Positions 1-8,679 of a stretch of 64,000 nucleotides of DNA are shown in pieces. The notes below the pieces were generated by a model. The model made no database searches. It worked only from the letters and a program-made list of their open reading frames with translations, and was not told the DNA's origin. The position numbers were made by a program, and so were the translations under genes. Numbering within the stretch: position 1 is the stretch's first letter; every line of letters starts with the position of its first letter. This DNA comes from Methanobrevibacter oralis (GTDB taxonomy: Archaea > Methanobacteriota > Methanobacteria > Methanobacteriales > Methanobacteriaceae): positions 90,301 to 154,300 of the forward strand of contig NZ_LWMU01000048.1 of NCBI RefSeq assembly GCF_001639275.1, given 5' to 3'.

Positions 1-905
1 TCTTGTTCTCCGTAAGATGCAAGACCTTTATCTTTAATTAACTCCTTTAAAAATTTTTGAACTACTTTTTTCTCATGCATAACATCCAAATCATTTAGAA
101 TATCAGCAGATTTATCAATAACTTCCCTAATACCGAATTCACCAGTATATGATGTATCAACAGTAGCTATAATCTTATCTTTAATTTCGTATTGAAGATA
201 ATCCCCTTTAATAAATTCTTCTTTAGTAAAACCCGGTCCACCAACAATAACTCCTTTTAAATCATCTTTTAAAGGAATAAATGCTTCATTCATATGTTCA
301 CCAATACGTTTTTTAAACTCATGAGCTGCCAGATCAATTACACGGTCAAACCTTCTTTGAGATTGACCTCCAGCTTTATGTTTACCTGGAACACCACTAG
401 TTAAATGACCTAAAATATTAATCTTTTTACCCTTTAAAGTAGCTATTGTAGCTTCTTTTCTATCAACAACTGCTAAACCATAAGTTTCTCTTTCTTCAAT
501 CATATATTCTAAAGGTTCTAAGAAAAATTCATTATTACATTGATACCAGTAAGTTGTAATTGGTTCCGGTGGTTCAAAAACATAAGTTTCCATTTTTTCT
601 GTTCCTGGACCTCCTTTGGGAATCATTCCTACAAATAACACCAACCCATGTTCTGGAGGTTTTTTGAACATACGAATTCTTTGTAAAATTACTTCAATAG
701 CCGATTGTACATTTTTTCTTGTTTGTTTACTTTTAATGTTAGCACTTTGACCAAGTTCATCCCTCATGTGTTTACCAACATCACTTAATTGTTTATCTGG
801 TGGAATATAAACCGAAACAAGTTCAGTGCCCCTACCTTTTTTCTCAGCTAACTCTTTTAACGTTTTTTTAAATTCATATAACTCTTTTGATGATACTTCT
901 GCCAT
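1..905 (-). CDS. prf1: Peptide chain release factor aRF1 (3' part missing at window edge)
   Basis: Archaeal class I release factor, which recognises all three stop codons and triggers peptidyl-tRNA hydrolysis on the ribosome. The frame is open from an ATG at 905 to the window edge, so the C-terminus lies outside. The stop-codon recognition motif NIKS appears in the N-terminal domain (context [10 protein letters not shown]), and the catalytic GGQ motif in the middle domain (context [11 protein letters not shown]). Both are decisive for eRF1/aRF1. A ribosome-binding site GGAGATAAC sits immediately 5' of the ATG. About 301 codons are visible of a protein usually a little over 400 residues. It is transcribed leftward and appears unlinked to the genes on its right. 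Confidence 0.97.
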   Translation of the reverse strand, partial: MAEVSSKELYEFKKTLKELAEKKGRGTELVSVYIPPDKQLSDVGKHMRDELGQSANIKSKQTRKNVQSAIEVILQRIRMFKKPPEHGLVLFVGMIPKGGPGTEKMETYVFEPPEPITTYWYQCNNEFFLEPLEYMIEERETYGLAVVDRKEATIATLKGKKINILGHLTSGVPGKHKAGGQSQRRFDRVIDLAAHEFKKRIGEHMNEAFIPLKDDLKGVIVGGPGFTKEEFIKGDYLQYEIKDKIIATVDTSYTGEFGIREVIDKSADILNDLDVMHEKKVVQKFLKELIKDKGLASYGEQ

Positions 906-984
906 GTTATCTCCATAAAATTTAATATAATATTATTAGATATCTATTTACAAATATAAATAATTAATTAATAAAAGCTTATTT

Positions 985-1956
985 TCAAGGCAATTTTCTT
1001 TTAGCATATTTTTTAAATAGCTTTCTTTCATTATCATCAATTGTGTTTAATTCCAATAAATCATAGCCAGTTAATTCAATTATTTTTAAAGCTATAGCTG
1101 TGTAAGTATCAGGATACTCATTGTTTCCAAAGATGTACCAAATAACACCTCCATCAAATACTAGCTCTAAATACCAATCATAACCATCAAAAATAGCTAA
1201 ATCATGATTAAGAGATTTATTCTGATAATCATCTGTAATCCATAAATAAACACCATAGTAATCTAATAAATCTAAAATTTTTAAAATATCTTTATCATTT
1301 AACTTCCTTTCATAATATCCGTCAATTTTTCGATTAGCTAAATCAACCACAAAATTTAAACGAGGCAATCCCATAGAAAGAACTGAATGATGTCCAAATT
1401 CTATTAAATTTAAAGATAATTTCTTATTATTTCTATCATAAATTCCATCTTTTCTAAAATCATAAAATAATCCTGTAACTAACTTTTTTTGATAATCAAG
1501 ATGACAAACATCAAAACCAACTAAATTAATTAATAAATTAGCAAATTTTTCCCAATTTTTAGGAAAGTTATTTTTAAATGAATATTCCTCATAATTAGTA
1601 TCATGATAAATATTTATATTACAAGAATAAATTAATTCTAATTTTTCAAAATAAGCAAATTTTTCCGATTCAAAATCCTCAAACAAATTTATATTCTCAA
1701 AGCCCTGTTTAAAGTCTTCAATTTCTTTATTTTTTAAATTATGAATTTTACTTGATACATTAGATTTAAGTTCTCTTAAAATAGCTATCCAAGAATCATC
1801 ACATATTAAACTTTCTTGAATAAACCTTTCATCATTAAATCTCTCATGGATTTTATAATAAGCCATTTCATTTTCTAAATCTATAATAAAACATTCATAA
1901 TGACGATTTAATTTTTTAAAATTAAATCTTTGTGAAATTTCAATTTGACGAATCAT
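985..1956 (-). CDS. Hypothetical protein, 323 aa, function unknown
   Basis: Not recognised. The protein is soluble-looking, with no signal peptide or membrane segment, and rich in Asp, Asn, Tyr, Leu and Lys. The C-terminal third (from about residue 195) alternates hydrophobic strands with aromatic residues (DLANRKIDGYYERKL, DGYDWYLELVFDGG). It ends with a segment around GNNEYPDTYTAIALKIIEL that resembles compact alpha/beta accessory proteins of gut bacteria and Methanobrevibacter. I cannot name a family. It stands alone between the 5' end of prf1 and a divergent zinc-ribbon gene. It could be a lineage-specific accessory gene; that is inference only. Confidence 0.75.
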   Translation of the reverse strand: MIRQIEISQRFNFKKLNRHYECFIIDLENEMAYYKIHERFNDERFIQESLICDDSWIAILRELKSNVSSKIHNLKNKEIEDFKQGFENINLFEDFESEKFAYFEKLELIYSCNINIYHDTNYEEYSFKNNFPKNWEKFANLLINLVGFDVCHLDYQKKLVTGLFYDFRKDGIYDRNNKKLSLNLIEFGHHSVLSMGLPRLNFVVDLANRKIDGYYERKLNDKDILKILDLLDYYGVYLWITDDYQNKSLNHDLAIFDGYDWYLELVFDGGVIWYIFGNNEYPDTYTAIALKIIELTGYDLLELNTIDDNERKLFKKYAKRKLP

Positions 1957-2060
1957 TTAAATCAAAAAACATTTATTATTAATTATTAATTCAAAACAAA
2001 TAAATCTTTATAAGAAATACTTAAATAACTTCAATATATAAGATTAATATAAGTGATAAA

Positions 2061-2627
2061 ATGGTTATAAGAAGATGTCCGAAATGCCATACAGCAAGTG
2101 ATGACATTTATGGTTTTTGTATAAAATGTGGATATGAATTTCCAGAAATTAATCCGGCTAAAGTATGTATCCATTGTGGATATCAAAATCCTGATGAAGC
2201 AGATTATTGTGTTAAATGTGGAACCCCATTGATTTTAAGAAATCCTACAGAAGTACCGAAAAAAATAATTATTAATAAAGAAATGCTTGAAAATGCCCAA
2301 TATGGGGAAGAAAATAAATTAAATCCAATCATTATTAAAAAAGAAGTTGTTGATAGTGCTGAAAATTACAGACAACATAAAACAAGTTCATTTCTCATAT
2401 TATTAGGTTATATTTTTTCAATTTTAGGTGGAATAATAGGTTTAATTATTGCAGTTTACTTAGTAAGTAGAAAAGATCCAACAGTAAAAAAACATGGATT
2501 TATCCAACTCGGAATCTTTGCATTTTACATAATTCTTATTAGCTTATTAATTATAACTGGAGTAATTCCAATGGAAGCAATAACTAATTATAAACAATTT
2601 ATCGTTGGAAATGTTACCAATCCGTAG
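2061..2627 (+). CDS. Zinc-ribbon membrane protein
   Basis: A 188-aa protein with two N-terminal zinc-ribbon knuckles: CPKCHTASDDIYGFCIKCG at residues 6-24 and CIHCGYQNPDEADYCVKCG at about 36-54. Each supplies a CxxC-CxxC set to bind one zinc. A linker follows, then two predicted transmembrane helices (about residues 108-135 and 146-170), the first glycine-rich. This zinc-ribbon plus membrane-anchor architecture is common in methanogens and its function is not established. Its last 14 bases overlap the 3' end of the convergent rimI gene. Confidence 0.85.
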   Translation: MVIRRCPKCHTASDDIYGFCIKCGYEFPEINPAKVCIHCGYQNPDEADYCVKCGTPLILRNPTEVPKKIIINKEMLENAQYGEENKLNPIIIKKEVVDSAENYRQHKTSSFLILLGYIFSILGGIIGLIIAVYLVSRKDPTVKKHGFIQLGIFAFYIILISLLIITGVIPMEAITNYKQFIVGNVTNP

Positions 2628-3051
2628 GTAAATACATTACAATAGCTCCGTCCTGATTTTCATAATAGTTTGGGACAATTCTATCTATCCTAAACTTAAA
2701 ACTTTTATAAAATTCAACTGCCGAATTATTATTTTCATTTACTTCCAACATTACTTTATCAATTTCAAGTAATGAAAGAACATTAATCGCTCTTGATAAT
2801 AATTTAGAACCAACTCCTAAACGTCTATAATTTTTATCAACAGCTATGGATATAATATGACCTTCCCTATCATTTTTTATCCAAAAAATTATATATCCTA
2901 TTACATAATTGTCTTTTTCAGCTACTAAAAATCCAACCCCCATTTCATATAATTGTTTAAAGATATTTATTTCATAAGATTGATTAAAAGACATGTTTTC
3001 TATTTCATAAACCCTTTTTAAATCTTCTAGAACAAATTTTCTAACTTTCAT
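2614..3051 (-). CDS. rimI: RimI-type N-alpha-acetyltransferase (GNAT family)
   Basis: A 145-aa GNAT-fold enzyme that transfers acetyl from acetyl-CoA to protein N-termini. Archaeal RimI homologues act as N-terminal acetyltransferases, and bacterial RimI modifies ribosomal protein S18. The acetyl-CoA pyrophosphate loop is visible as YRRLGVGSKLL. The family's C-terminal signature follows: EVNENNNSAVEFYKSFKF, then a PNYYENQDGAIVM segment, which is characteristic of RimI rather than other GNATs. It overlaps the convergent zinc-ribbon gene tail-to-tail by 14 bases, so both terminate in the same short region. Confidence 0.9.
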   Translation of the reverse strand: MKVRKFVLEDLKRVYEIENMSFNQSYEINIFKQLYEMGVGFLVAEKDNYVIGYIIFWIKNDREGHIISIAVDKNYRRLGVGSKLLSRAINVLSLLEIDKVMLEVNENNNSAVEFYKSFKFRIDRIVPNYYENQDGAIVMYLPTDW

Positions 3052-3166
3052 AATATAAACCTAGATTAAAGTTTAAGATAAACTATAATAAATCTTTTTG
3101 TATAAATCAAACTTTAAATACTTATTTAAATATAATAAAATATACAATTTTTAGAAGGCTTTTTTA

Positions 3167-3556
3167 ATGTGGCAAAGTTTTGGAGAATATTTACTAGATT
3201 TAATTGGAAATAGGAAAGTTAAAATAGCAGAAATAGCCGTTGGAAAATTTGATAAAATTTACAAAATTTTAGAAGAAAAAAAGAATATTGATGTTATTAA
3301 AACAGATATTGACCCTGATAATGAAAATATAATTAAAGATGACATTACAAATCCTAATTTTGACTTATACAAAGAGGTATGTTTAATTTATTCAATTAGA
3401 CCACCAAATGAACTTCAACCATATTTAGTAAATCTAGCTAATGAGATTAATTGTCAATTAATTATAAAGACATTGACCAATGAGGACTTAAATACCGGTA
3501 GATTCAATATGAAGTTAAAAAATTATAAAAAAGCAAGTTTTTACACGTTACGGTGA
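3167..3556 (+). CDS. UPF0146 family protein
   Basis: A 129-aa conserved archaeal protein. It starts MWQSFGEYLLDLI and carries a Rossmann-like core: a VKIAEIAVGKF strand-loop, an acidic VIKTDIDPD turn, and a YSIRPPNELQPYL segment. These are recognised features of the UPF0146 family, which resembles a minimal SAM-methyltransferase fold. No activity is established for the family. It lies 6 bases upstream of the P-type ATPase gene and is probably co-transcribed with it and cobK. Confidence 0.85.
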   Translation: MWQSFGEYLLDLIGNRKVKIAEIAVGKFDKIYKILEEKKNIDVIKTDIDPDNENIIKDDITNPNFDLYKEVCLIYSIRPPNELQPYLVNLANEINCQLIIKTLTNEDLNTGRFNMKLKNYKKASFYTLR

Positions 3557-3562
3557 TAAATA

Positions 3563-5983
3563 ATGGAAAATACTTTAAAAGAATACAAAACCTCACTTGA
3601 AGGACTCAATACTCTAGAAATTCAAAAAAGACAAGAAAAATATGGTTTAAATAAACTAGTTGAACCAAAAAAACAACACCCAATTGTTCTATTTTTATCA
3701 CAATTCTTTGATGCATTAATAGCCCTGCTTTTAATTGCAGCCATTGCTGCTTTTTTAATTAATGATATAATTGACGCATCAGTTATTTTAATTGCAGTTT
3801 TACTAAACACAATAATCGGATTTGTTCAAGAATATAAATCTCAAAAAGCTGTTGAAATGCTTAAAAATTTAGTTACAAAAACAGCTATTGTTAAGAGAAA
3901 TAATGAAATTAAAGAAATTAATTCTTGTGAGCTTACAATTGGTGATATTGTACTTGTTAGTGAAGGAGATAAAGTATCTGCAGATTTAAAAATAATTGAA
4001 GCTAATGATTTGACTGCTGATGAATCCTATTTAACTGGAGAATCTGATGCTATTTTAAAAGAAATTAATGATGAACTATACATGGACTCTAATATTCTTT
4101 CAGGAAATGCAATAGGTGTTGTAAAAGCTATTGGAATGTCTACTTCAATTGGTCAAATTGCTGAGATTGTTTCTGAAAAATCTGATGAAACTCCTCTTCA
4201 AAAAAAAGTAGGTCATGTTGGAAAAGTTATATCACTAATAGCTATCCTTGTTTGTATATTTGTATTTATCTTAGAATTGTTTAGAGGAGTTCCACTTGTT
4301 GAAACTTTTATGACAGCTATTTCACTTGCCGTTGCAGCCATTCCTGAAGGGCTTCCTGCTGTATTAACATTAACTCTTGCACTTGGAATGCAAAAAATGG
4401 CCAAATCTAATGCAATCGTTAGAAAACTACTTTCCGTAGAAACATTAGGCTCCTGTACAATAATCTGTAGCGATAAAACAGGTACATTAACTGAAAATAA
4501 AATGACAGTTACTGACTATTATTTTTTAAATAAAGACAAAACCATGCTTATTGGTAATTTATGCAATAATGCTAATCTTAATAATGGAAAAATAATTGGA
4601 AATCCTACTGATGGAGCTATTCTTAAATTTATAGACGATAATTCAGACATTGGTGAAATTAGCTACAAACGAATTGACGAAACCCCACTTAATAGTAATC
4701 GTAAAATGATGAGTACTACTCATAGATTAGATGGTGAAAATATTATTACTTTAGTAAAAGGTGCTCCAGAAATAATTATAGGTGAATGTAAATACATAGA
4801 TAATGAAGGAAATATTGAAATACTAAGTCCTAAAATTAATAAAATGCTATGTGAAAAAATTAGTGAAATGACAAATAAAGCATTAAGAGTCATAGGTTTT
4901 GCTTATAAAATTAATAATGAAGACTTAATTTTTACTGGATTAATGGGACTAATAGATCCCCCAAAATCAAACACTATAAAAGCAATTGAAGAATGTAAAA
5001 ATGCAGGAATCCAAGTTAAAATGATTACTGGTGATCATTCAAAAACTGCTGAGGCAATTGCTCGAGACATTGGTATTTTAACTGATGGAAAAGTAATTAC
5101 AGGAGAAAAGCTAGATGAATTAAGTGATGAGGAATATTTAGCTATTGTTGATGATATTCAAGTTTATGCAAGAGTTAAACCAATGCAAAAAATGAGAATT
5201 GTTGAAACATTAAAAAATAAAGGAAATATTGTTTCAATGACTGGAGATGGAGTAAATGATGCTCCTGCTCTTAAAAAAGCATCAATTGGAGTAGCTATGG
5301 GTAGTGGAACAGATGTGGCAAAAGAATCAGCAGATATGGTTATAAAAGACGATGATTTTGGAACTATTGTAAAAGCAATAAAAGAAGGAAGAAAAATCTA
5401 TGATAATATTAAAAGATTTATTAAATTCCAAGTATCTACAAATGTTGGAGCCATTATAACAATTATTGGAGCATCATTATTATCACTACCTCTACCATTT
5501 AATCCCGTGCAATTGTTATGTATTAATATTTTGATGGATGGGCCTCCTGCACAAACATTGAGTATGGAAGGAGCTGAAAAAGACATTATGCATAGAAATC
5601 CTGAAAATGGAGACATCTTAAATAAAAATACTTTAACAAAAATTTTTATTTCAGGACTTGTAATGGCAATAGGCACAATAGGAATATTTGCATACAAATT
5701 AACAAATTCAAACATAAAAACGGCTATGAGTGTTGCATTTACATTATTTGTTGTATACCAACTATTTAATGCATATAATTGTAAAGCAAACTCACATAAA
5801 TCAAGTAAATATTTGTATGCAGGAATTATAAGTTCATTTATACTTCAATTATTAATCATATATTTACCACAGCTACAAACAGTGTTTAGAACAGCACCAA
5901 TTAATATTTTTGATTGGGTTTTAATAATTTTAACTGGATTTACAATAATAATTTCTGAAAAAATAGTAAATAAAGTGATATAA
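3563..5983 (+). CDS. P-type cation-transporting ATPase (type II, Ca2+-ATPase-like)
   Basis: An 806-aa membrane pump. In order it has: a cytoplasmic N-terminal cation-ATPase domain; helix pair M1-M2 (about 45-95); the actuator domain with the dephosphorylation motif LTGES; helix M4 with the ion-binding PEGLP motif (AAIPEGLPAVLTLTLALG); the phosphorylation site DKTGTLT with the acceptor Asp near residue 303; a nucleotide domain with KGAPE; the hinge motif MTGDGVNDAPALKKA; and C-terminal helices M5-M10. The PEGL-type M4 and long C-terminal helix bundle place it with type II (Ca2+ or other cation) pumps rather than heavy-metal P1B pumps. The exact ion is not decided by sequence. Its stop codon overlaps the cobK start by one base. 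Confidence 0.93.
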   Translation: MENTLKEYKTSLEGLNTLEIQKRQEKYGLNKLVEPKKQHPIVLFLSQFFDALIALLLIAAIAAFLINDIIDASVILIAVLLNTIIGFVQEYKSQKAVEMLKNLVTKTAIVKRNNEIKEINSCELTIGDIVLVSEGDKVSADLKIIEANDLTADESYLTGESDAILKEINDELYMDSNILSGNAIGVVKAIGMSTSIGQIAEIVSEKSDETPLQKKVGHVGKVISLIAILVCIFVFILELFRGVPLVETFMTAISLAVAAIPEGLPAVLTLTLALGMQKMAKSNAIVRKLLSVETLGSCTIICSDKTGTLTENKMTVTDYYFLNKDKTMLIGNLCNNANLNNGKIIGNPTDGAILKFIDDNSDIGEISYKRIDETPLNSNRKMMSTTHRLDGENIITLVKGAPEIIIGECKYIDNEGNIEILSPKINKMLCEKISEMTNKALRVIGFAYKINNEDLIFTGLMGLIDPPKSNTIKAIEECKNAGIQVKMITGDHSKTAEAIARDIGILTDGKVITGEKLDELSDEEYLAIVDDIQVYARVKPMQKMRIVETLKNKGNIVSMTGDGVNDAPALKKASIGVAMGSGTDVAKESADMVIKDDDFGTIVKAIKEGRKIYDNIKRFIKFQVSTNVGAIITIIGASLLSLPLPFNPVQLLCINILMDGPPAQTLSMEGAEKDIMHRNPENGDILNKNTLTKIFISGLVMAIGTIGIFAYKLTNSNIKTAMSVAFTLFVVYQLFNAYNCKANSHKSSKYLYAGIISSFILQLLIIYLPQLQTVFRTAPINIFDWVLIILTGFTIIISEKIVNKVI

Positions 5984-6777
5984 TGAAAAAATTAAATATT
6001 TTCTTACTTGGAGGTACTAAAGATTCAATAAATATTATACAACATATTAAAAATAATTATGAATCTTACATTTTAACAACAACCACCACAGAATATGGTT
6101 CAAAATTAGCTATTGAAGGTGGAAGTGATGATACAATAGCTAAACCTCTTTTAAAAGAGGATATAATTAATATTTTAAAAGAAAAAAGTTTCGATGTTTT
6201 AATTGATGCAACCCACCCTTTTGCAAGCCATATAACTCAAACTAGTGTGAGTGTTGCAAAATTATTAAAAATACCTTATATTCGCTTTGAGAGACCCACT
6301 ACAACTTTCGAAAATATTGATTGTTCTAATATCCATTATGTAAACTCGTTTGAAGATGCTGGGAAATTAATTTCAGAAAAATTCAATCAAGGAAATGTGT
6401 TGCATTTTGCGGGAGCTAACACGATGGAGGATGTGTTAAAAAATGTTCCTCTAGAAAAATTCTACCCAAGGATTCTAAAAGTAGAAAAATCACTTAAAAA
6501 ATGTGAAGACTTAGGAATAAAGAAAGATCATATCATTCCAATGAATGGAGCTGCTAGTAAAGAAGAAAATATAAAACTAATCAATAATCTTAATGCATCT
6601 GTAATGATTACTAAAGAAAGTGGTAAAATTGGAGGAGTAACCGAAAAAATCCAAGCAGCTAATGAAACAAGCATAGCTGTAATAATGATACAAAGACCTA
6701 AAATAAAAGAATTAAATAAAAAAAATATTGTATCAAATCTAGATGAACTAGATAAAAAAATAAAAAGCTATTTTTAA
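5983..6777 (+). CDS. cobK: Precorrin-6A / cobalt-precorrin-6A reductase
   Basis: A 264-aa NAD(P)H-dependent reductase of the corrin ring pathway (CobK/CbiJ). It reduces (cobalt-)precorrin-6A during B12 synthesis, and methanogens need corrinoids for methyl transfer. The N-terminus has the nucleotide-binding start NIFLLGGTKDS. The family signature DATHPFASHIT follows, then RFERP, and near the end a TKESGKIGGVTEKIQAA segment typical of CbiJ. Its ATG overlaps the stop of the upstream ATPase (ATAATG), so translation is coupled. Other corrinoid genes in this window (cobS, cbiS) are 28 kb away. Confidence 0.92.
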   Translation: MKKLNIFLLGGTKDSINIIQHIKNNYESYILTTTTTEYGSKLAIEGGSDDTIAKPLLKEDIINILKEKSFDVLIDATHPFASHITQTSVSVAKLLKIPYIRFERPTTTFENIDCSNIHYVNSFEDAGKLISEKFNQGNVLHFAGANTMEDVLKNVPLEKFYPRILKVEKSLKKCEDLGIKKDHIIPMNGAASKEENIKLINNLNASVMITKESGKIGGVTEKIQAANETSIAVIMIQRPKIKELNKKNIVSNLDELDKKIKSYF

Positions 6778-6796
6778 AAAAATTAATTATAAAAAA

Positions 6797-6879
6797 CGCC
6801 GAGACTGGGATTTGAACCCAGGCGGAGAAACTCCACAGGATTTCAAGTCCTGCGCCTTACCAGACTAGACTATCTCGGC
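6797..6879 (-). tRNA. tRNA-Ser (UGA)
   Basis: An 83-nt class II tRNA. The acceptor stem GCCGAGA pairs perfectly with TCTCGGC, and the discriminator is G as expected for serine. The anticodon stem CAGGA/TCCTG closes the loop CTTGAAA, giving anticodon TGA. The long variable arm (TGGAGTTTCTCCG) and the T-loop GGTTCAAATCC are visible. CCA is not encoded. A run of six Ts follows the 3' end as a terminator. It lies 36 bases beyond rpsJ on the same strand. Confidence 0.97.
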
Positions 6880-6915
6880 AAATGAAAGGAGTATTTAGAA
6901 AGGATATCTAAATAT

Positions 6916-7224
6916 CTATCCTTTAAGTTCAATTTCAATACTTACATTATCAGGAACGTTGACTTTCATCACTTGTCTCATTGCACGTTCGTCAGCACCA
7001 ATACCAATTAAACGTTTGTGGATTCTAAGTTCCCATTTTTCCCAAGAAGCTTTACCTTCACCATCTGGTGATTTCCTTGTAGGTACTACTAATTTTTTAG
7101 TAGGTAATGGAATAGGACCAGATAAATCAACACCAGTTCTTTCAGCAATTTTTTTGAGTTGATCACATACATAAGCTAATTTTTCTGGGTCAGTCCCCGT
7201 AAGCTTAATCCTTGCTTGATTCAT
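6916..7224 (-). CDS. rpsJ: Small ribosomal subunit protein uS10
   Basis: A 102-aa protein of the 30S head. It has the archaeal S10 opening [15 protein letters not shown], a central [19 protein letters not shown] loop, the [13 protein letters not shown] strand and the terminal [10 protein letters not shown] strong ribosome-binding site GGAGG lies 7 bases 5' of the ATG. It is the last protein gene of the long leftward translation operon, separated from tuf by a strong hairpin/T-tract. That suggests lower or separately controlled expression relative to EF-1A. Confidence 0.97.
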   Translation of the reverse strand: MNQARIKLTGTDPEKLAYVCDQLKKIAERTGVDLSGPIPLPTKKLVVPTRKSPDGEGKASWEKWELRIHKRLIGIGADERAMRQVMKVNVPDNVSIEIELKG

Positions 7225-7245
7225 TTATTATCCTCCAAAAAAATA

Positions 7246-7270
7246 AAAAAAAAGTAATAAAAATTACTTC
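7246..7270 (-). terminator. Hairpin and T-tract after the EF-1A gene
   Basis: Read on the minus strand, the stem AAGTAAT/ATTACTT (7252-7269) with a TTTT loop is followed by a run of nine Ts and further T-rich sequence. It lies between the EF-1A stop and the rpsJ ribosome-binding site. It probably terminates or attenuates transcription after tuf. Readthrough would be needed to express rpsJ, because I see no clear box A in the remaining gap. Confidence 0.7.
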
Positions 7271-7290
7271 TTTTTATTACGCTTACAAAC

Positions 7291-8532
7291 TTATTTTGCA
7301 GGGACTACATCAATACATAATCCAGCAGCAACAGTTTGACCCATATCCCTAATAGCAAATCTACCCATTTGCGGAATTTCAGTTGCTTTTTCAAGACACA
7401 TTGGTTTAGTAGGTTTGAGTTTTACGATAGCAGCATCACCAGTTTTTAAGAAGTCTGGGTTTTCTGTAGCAACTTGACCAGTGGCTGGGTCTAATTTTTT
7501 AGATAATTCTAAGAAAGTACATGCTACTTGAGAAGTGTGACAATGGAATACAGGAGTGTATCCAACAGTGATTACACCAGGATGTTGTAATACAACTACT
7601 TGTGCATCAAATTCTTTAGCTACAGTAGGAGCGTTATCAGTATGTCCAGCTACATCTCCTCTTCTAATATCGTTTTTACCTACACCTCTTACATTAAATC
7701 CAATGTTATCACCAGGTTCAGCAAGATCAAATATTTCGTGGTGCATTTCGATAGATTTTACTTCGCCGGAAGCTCCAGCAGGTTCAAAGATAACGTTTTC
7801 ACCTTTTTTCATTACACCGGTTTCTACTCTTCCAACAGGTACAGTACCTACACCAGTAATGGAGTAAACATCTTGAATAGGAATTCTTAAAGGTAAAGTT
7901 ACAGGTTTTTCAGGAGCAGTTAACTCATCTAAAGTATCAATTAAACTTTTTCCTTTGTACCATGGAGTGTTACTACTACTTTCTTTAATGTTGTCTCCTT
8001 CAAATGCGGAAACAGGGATGAAAGGTACTTGATCAGGGTTGAAACCTACAGTTTTAATTAATGCAGAAACTTCATCCTTTAATTCATTGAATTTAGCTTC
8101 ATCATAGTTTACTAAATCAATTTTGTTAATTGCAATGATTAATTGATTAATACCTAAAGTTCTAGATAAGAACACGTGTTCTTTAGTTTGTGGCATTACA
8201 CCATCATCAGCTGCAACAACTAATACACCAGCATCTGCTTGGGAAGCACCAGTAATCATATTTTTAACGAAGTCTCTGTGTCCAGGACAATCTACAACAG
8301 TGTAGTCGTATTTTTTAGTGGAGAATTTTTGGTGAGCAAGATCGATAGTTACTCCCCTTTCCCTTTCTTCTCCTAATTTGTCCATGACAAATCTGAATTT
8401 GTTTTCTCCGTCATCTAATTGTTGTTCAGCGATTGCACCAGCTTTTAATAATAAGTGTCCAACTAAAGTGGATTTTCCGTGGTCAACGTGTCCAATAAAT
8501 GCTAAATTGATATGTTCTTTTTCTTTTGCCAT
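7291..8532 (-). CDS. tuf: Translation elongation factor EF-1 alpha (aEF1A / EF-Tu)
   Basis: A 413-aa GTPase that delivers aminoacyl-tRNA to the ribosomal A site. G1 GHVDHGKST is at residues 14-22, followed by a switch region with REREVGT-like [15 protein letters not shown]3 DCPGH and G4 NKID. The beta-barrel domains 2 and 3 follow ([37 protein letters not shown]). The length is normal for archaea. It is preceded by a 147-base gap containing box A-like sequences, so tuf probably has its own promoter besides readthrough from the EF-2 gene. Confidence 0.98.
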   Translation of the reverse strand: MAKEKEHINLAFIGHVDHGKSTLVGHLLLKAGAIAEQQLDDGENKFRFVMDKLGEERERGVTIDLAHQKFSTKKYDYTVVDCPGHRDFVKNMITGASQADAGVLVVAADDGVMPQTKEHVFLSRTLGINQLIIAINKIDLVNYDEAKFNELKDEVSALIKTVGFNPDQVPFIPVSAFEGDNIKESSSNTPWYKGKSLIDTLDELTAPEKPVTLPLRIPIQDVYSITGVGTVPVGRVETGVMKKGENVIFEPAGASGEVKSIEMHHEIFDLAEPGDNIGFNVRGVGKNDIRRGDVAGHTDNAPTVAKEFDAQVVVLQHPGVITVGYTPVFHCHTSQVACTFLELSKKLDPATGQVATENPDFLKTGDAAIVKLKPTKPMCLEKATEIPQMGRFAIRDMGQTVAAGLCIDVVPAK

Positions 8533-8592
8533 TATAATACCTCTTTTTAATATTAATTTAACAACATTTAAGCTTAAATGATAGCTTAATTA

Positions 8593-8643
8593 TACTTATA
8601 AATCTTAACCTATAAATAGCTAATGCTTTTTATATAAATTTTA
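8593..8643 (-). promoter_or_regulatory. Candidate promoter(s) for the EF-1A gene
   Basis: In the gap between fusA and tuf the minus strand carries the box A-like element TTTATATAAA (about 8630-8640) and a second TTTATAAGTA (about 8593-8603). Either would place a start site roughly 25 bases downstream, still 5' of the tuf start at 8532. This is sequence resemblance to the methanogen TATA consensus only. Confidence 0.5.
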
Positions 8644-8679
8644 TTAAAAAATATAAAAAAATTAAAATTTAATTTTTAA

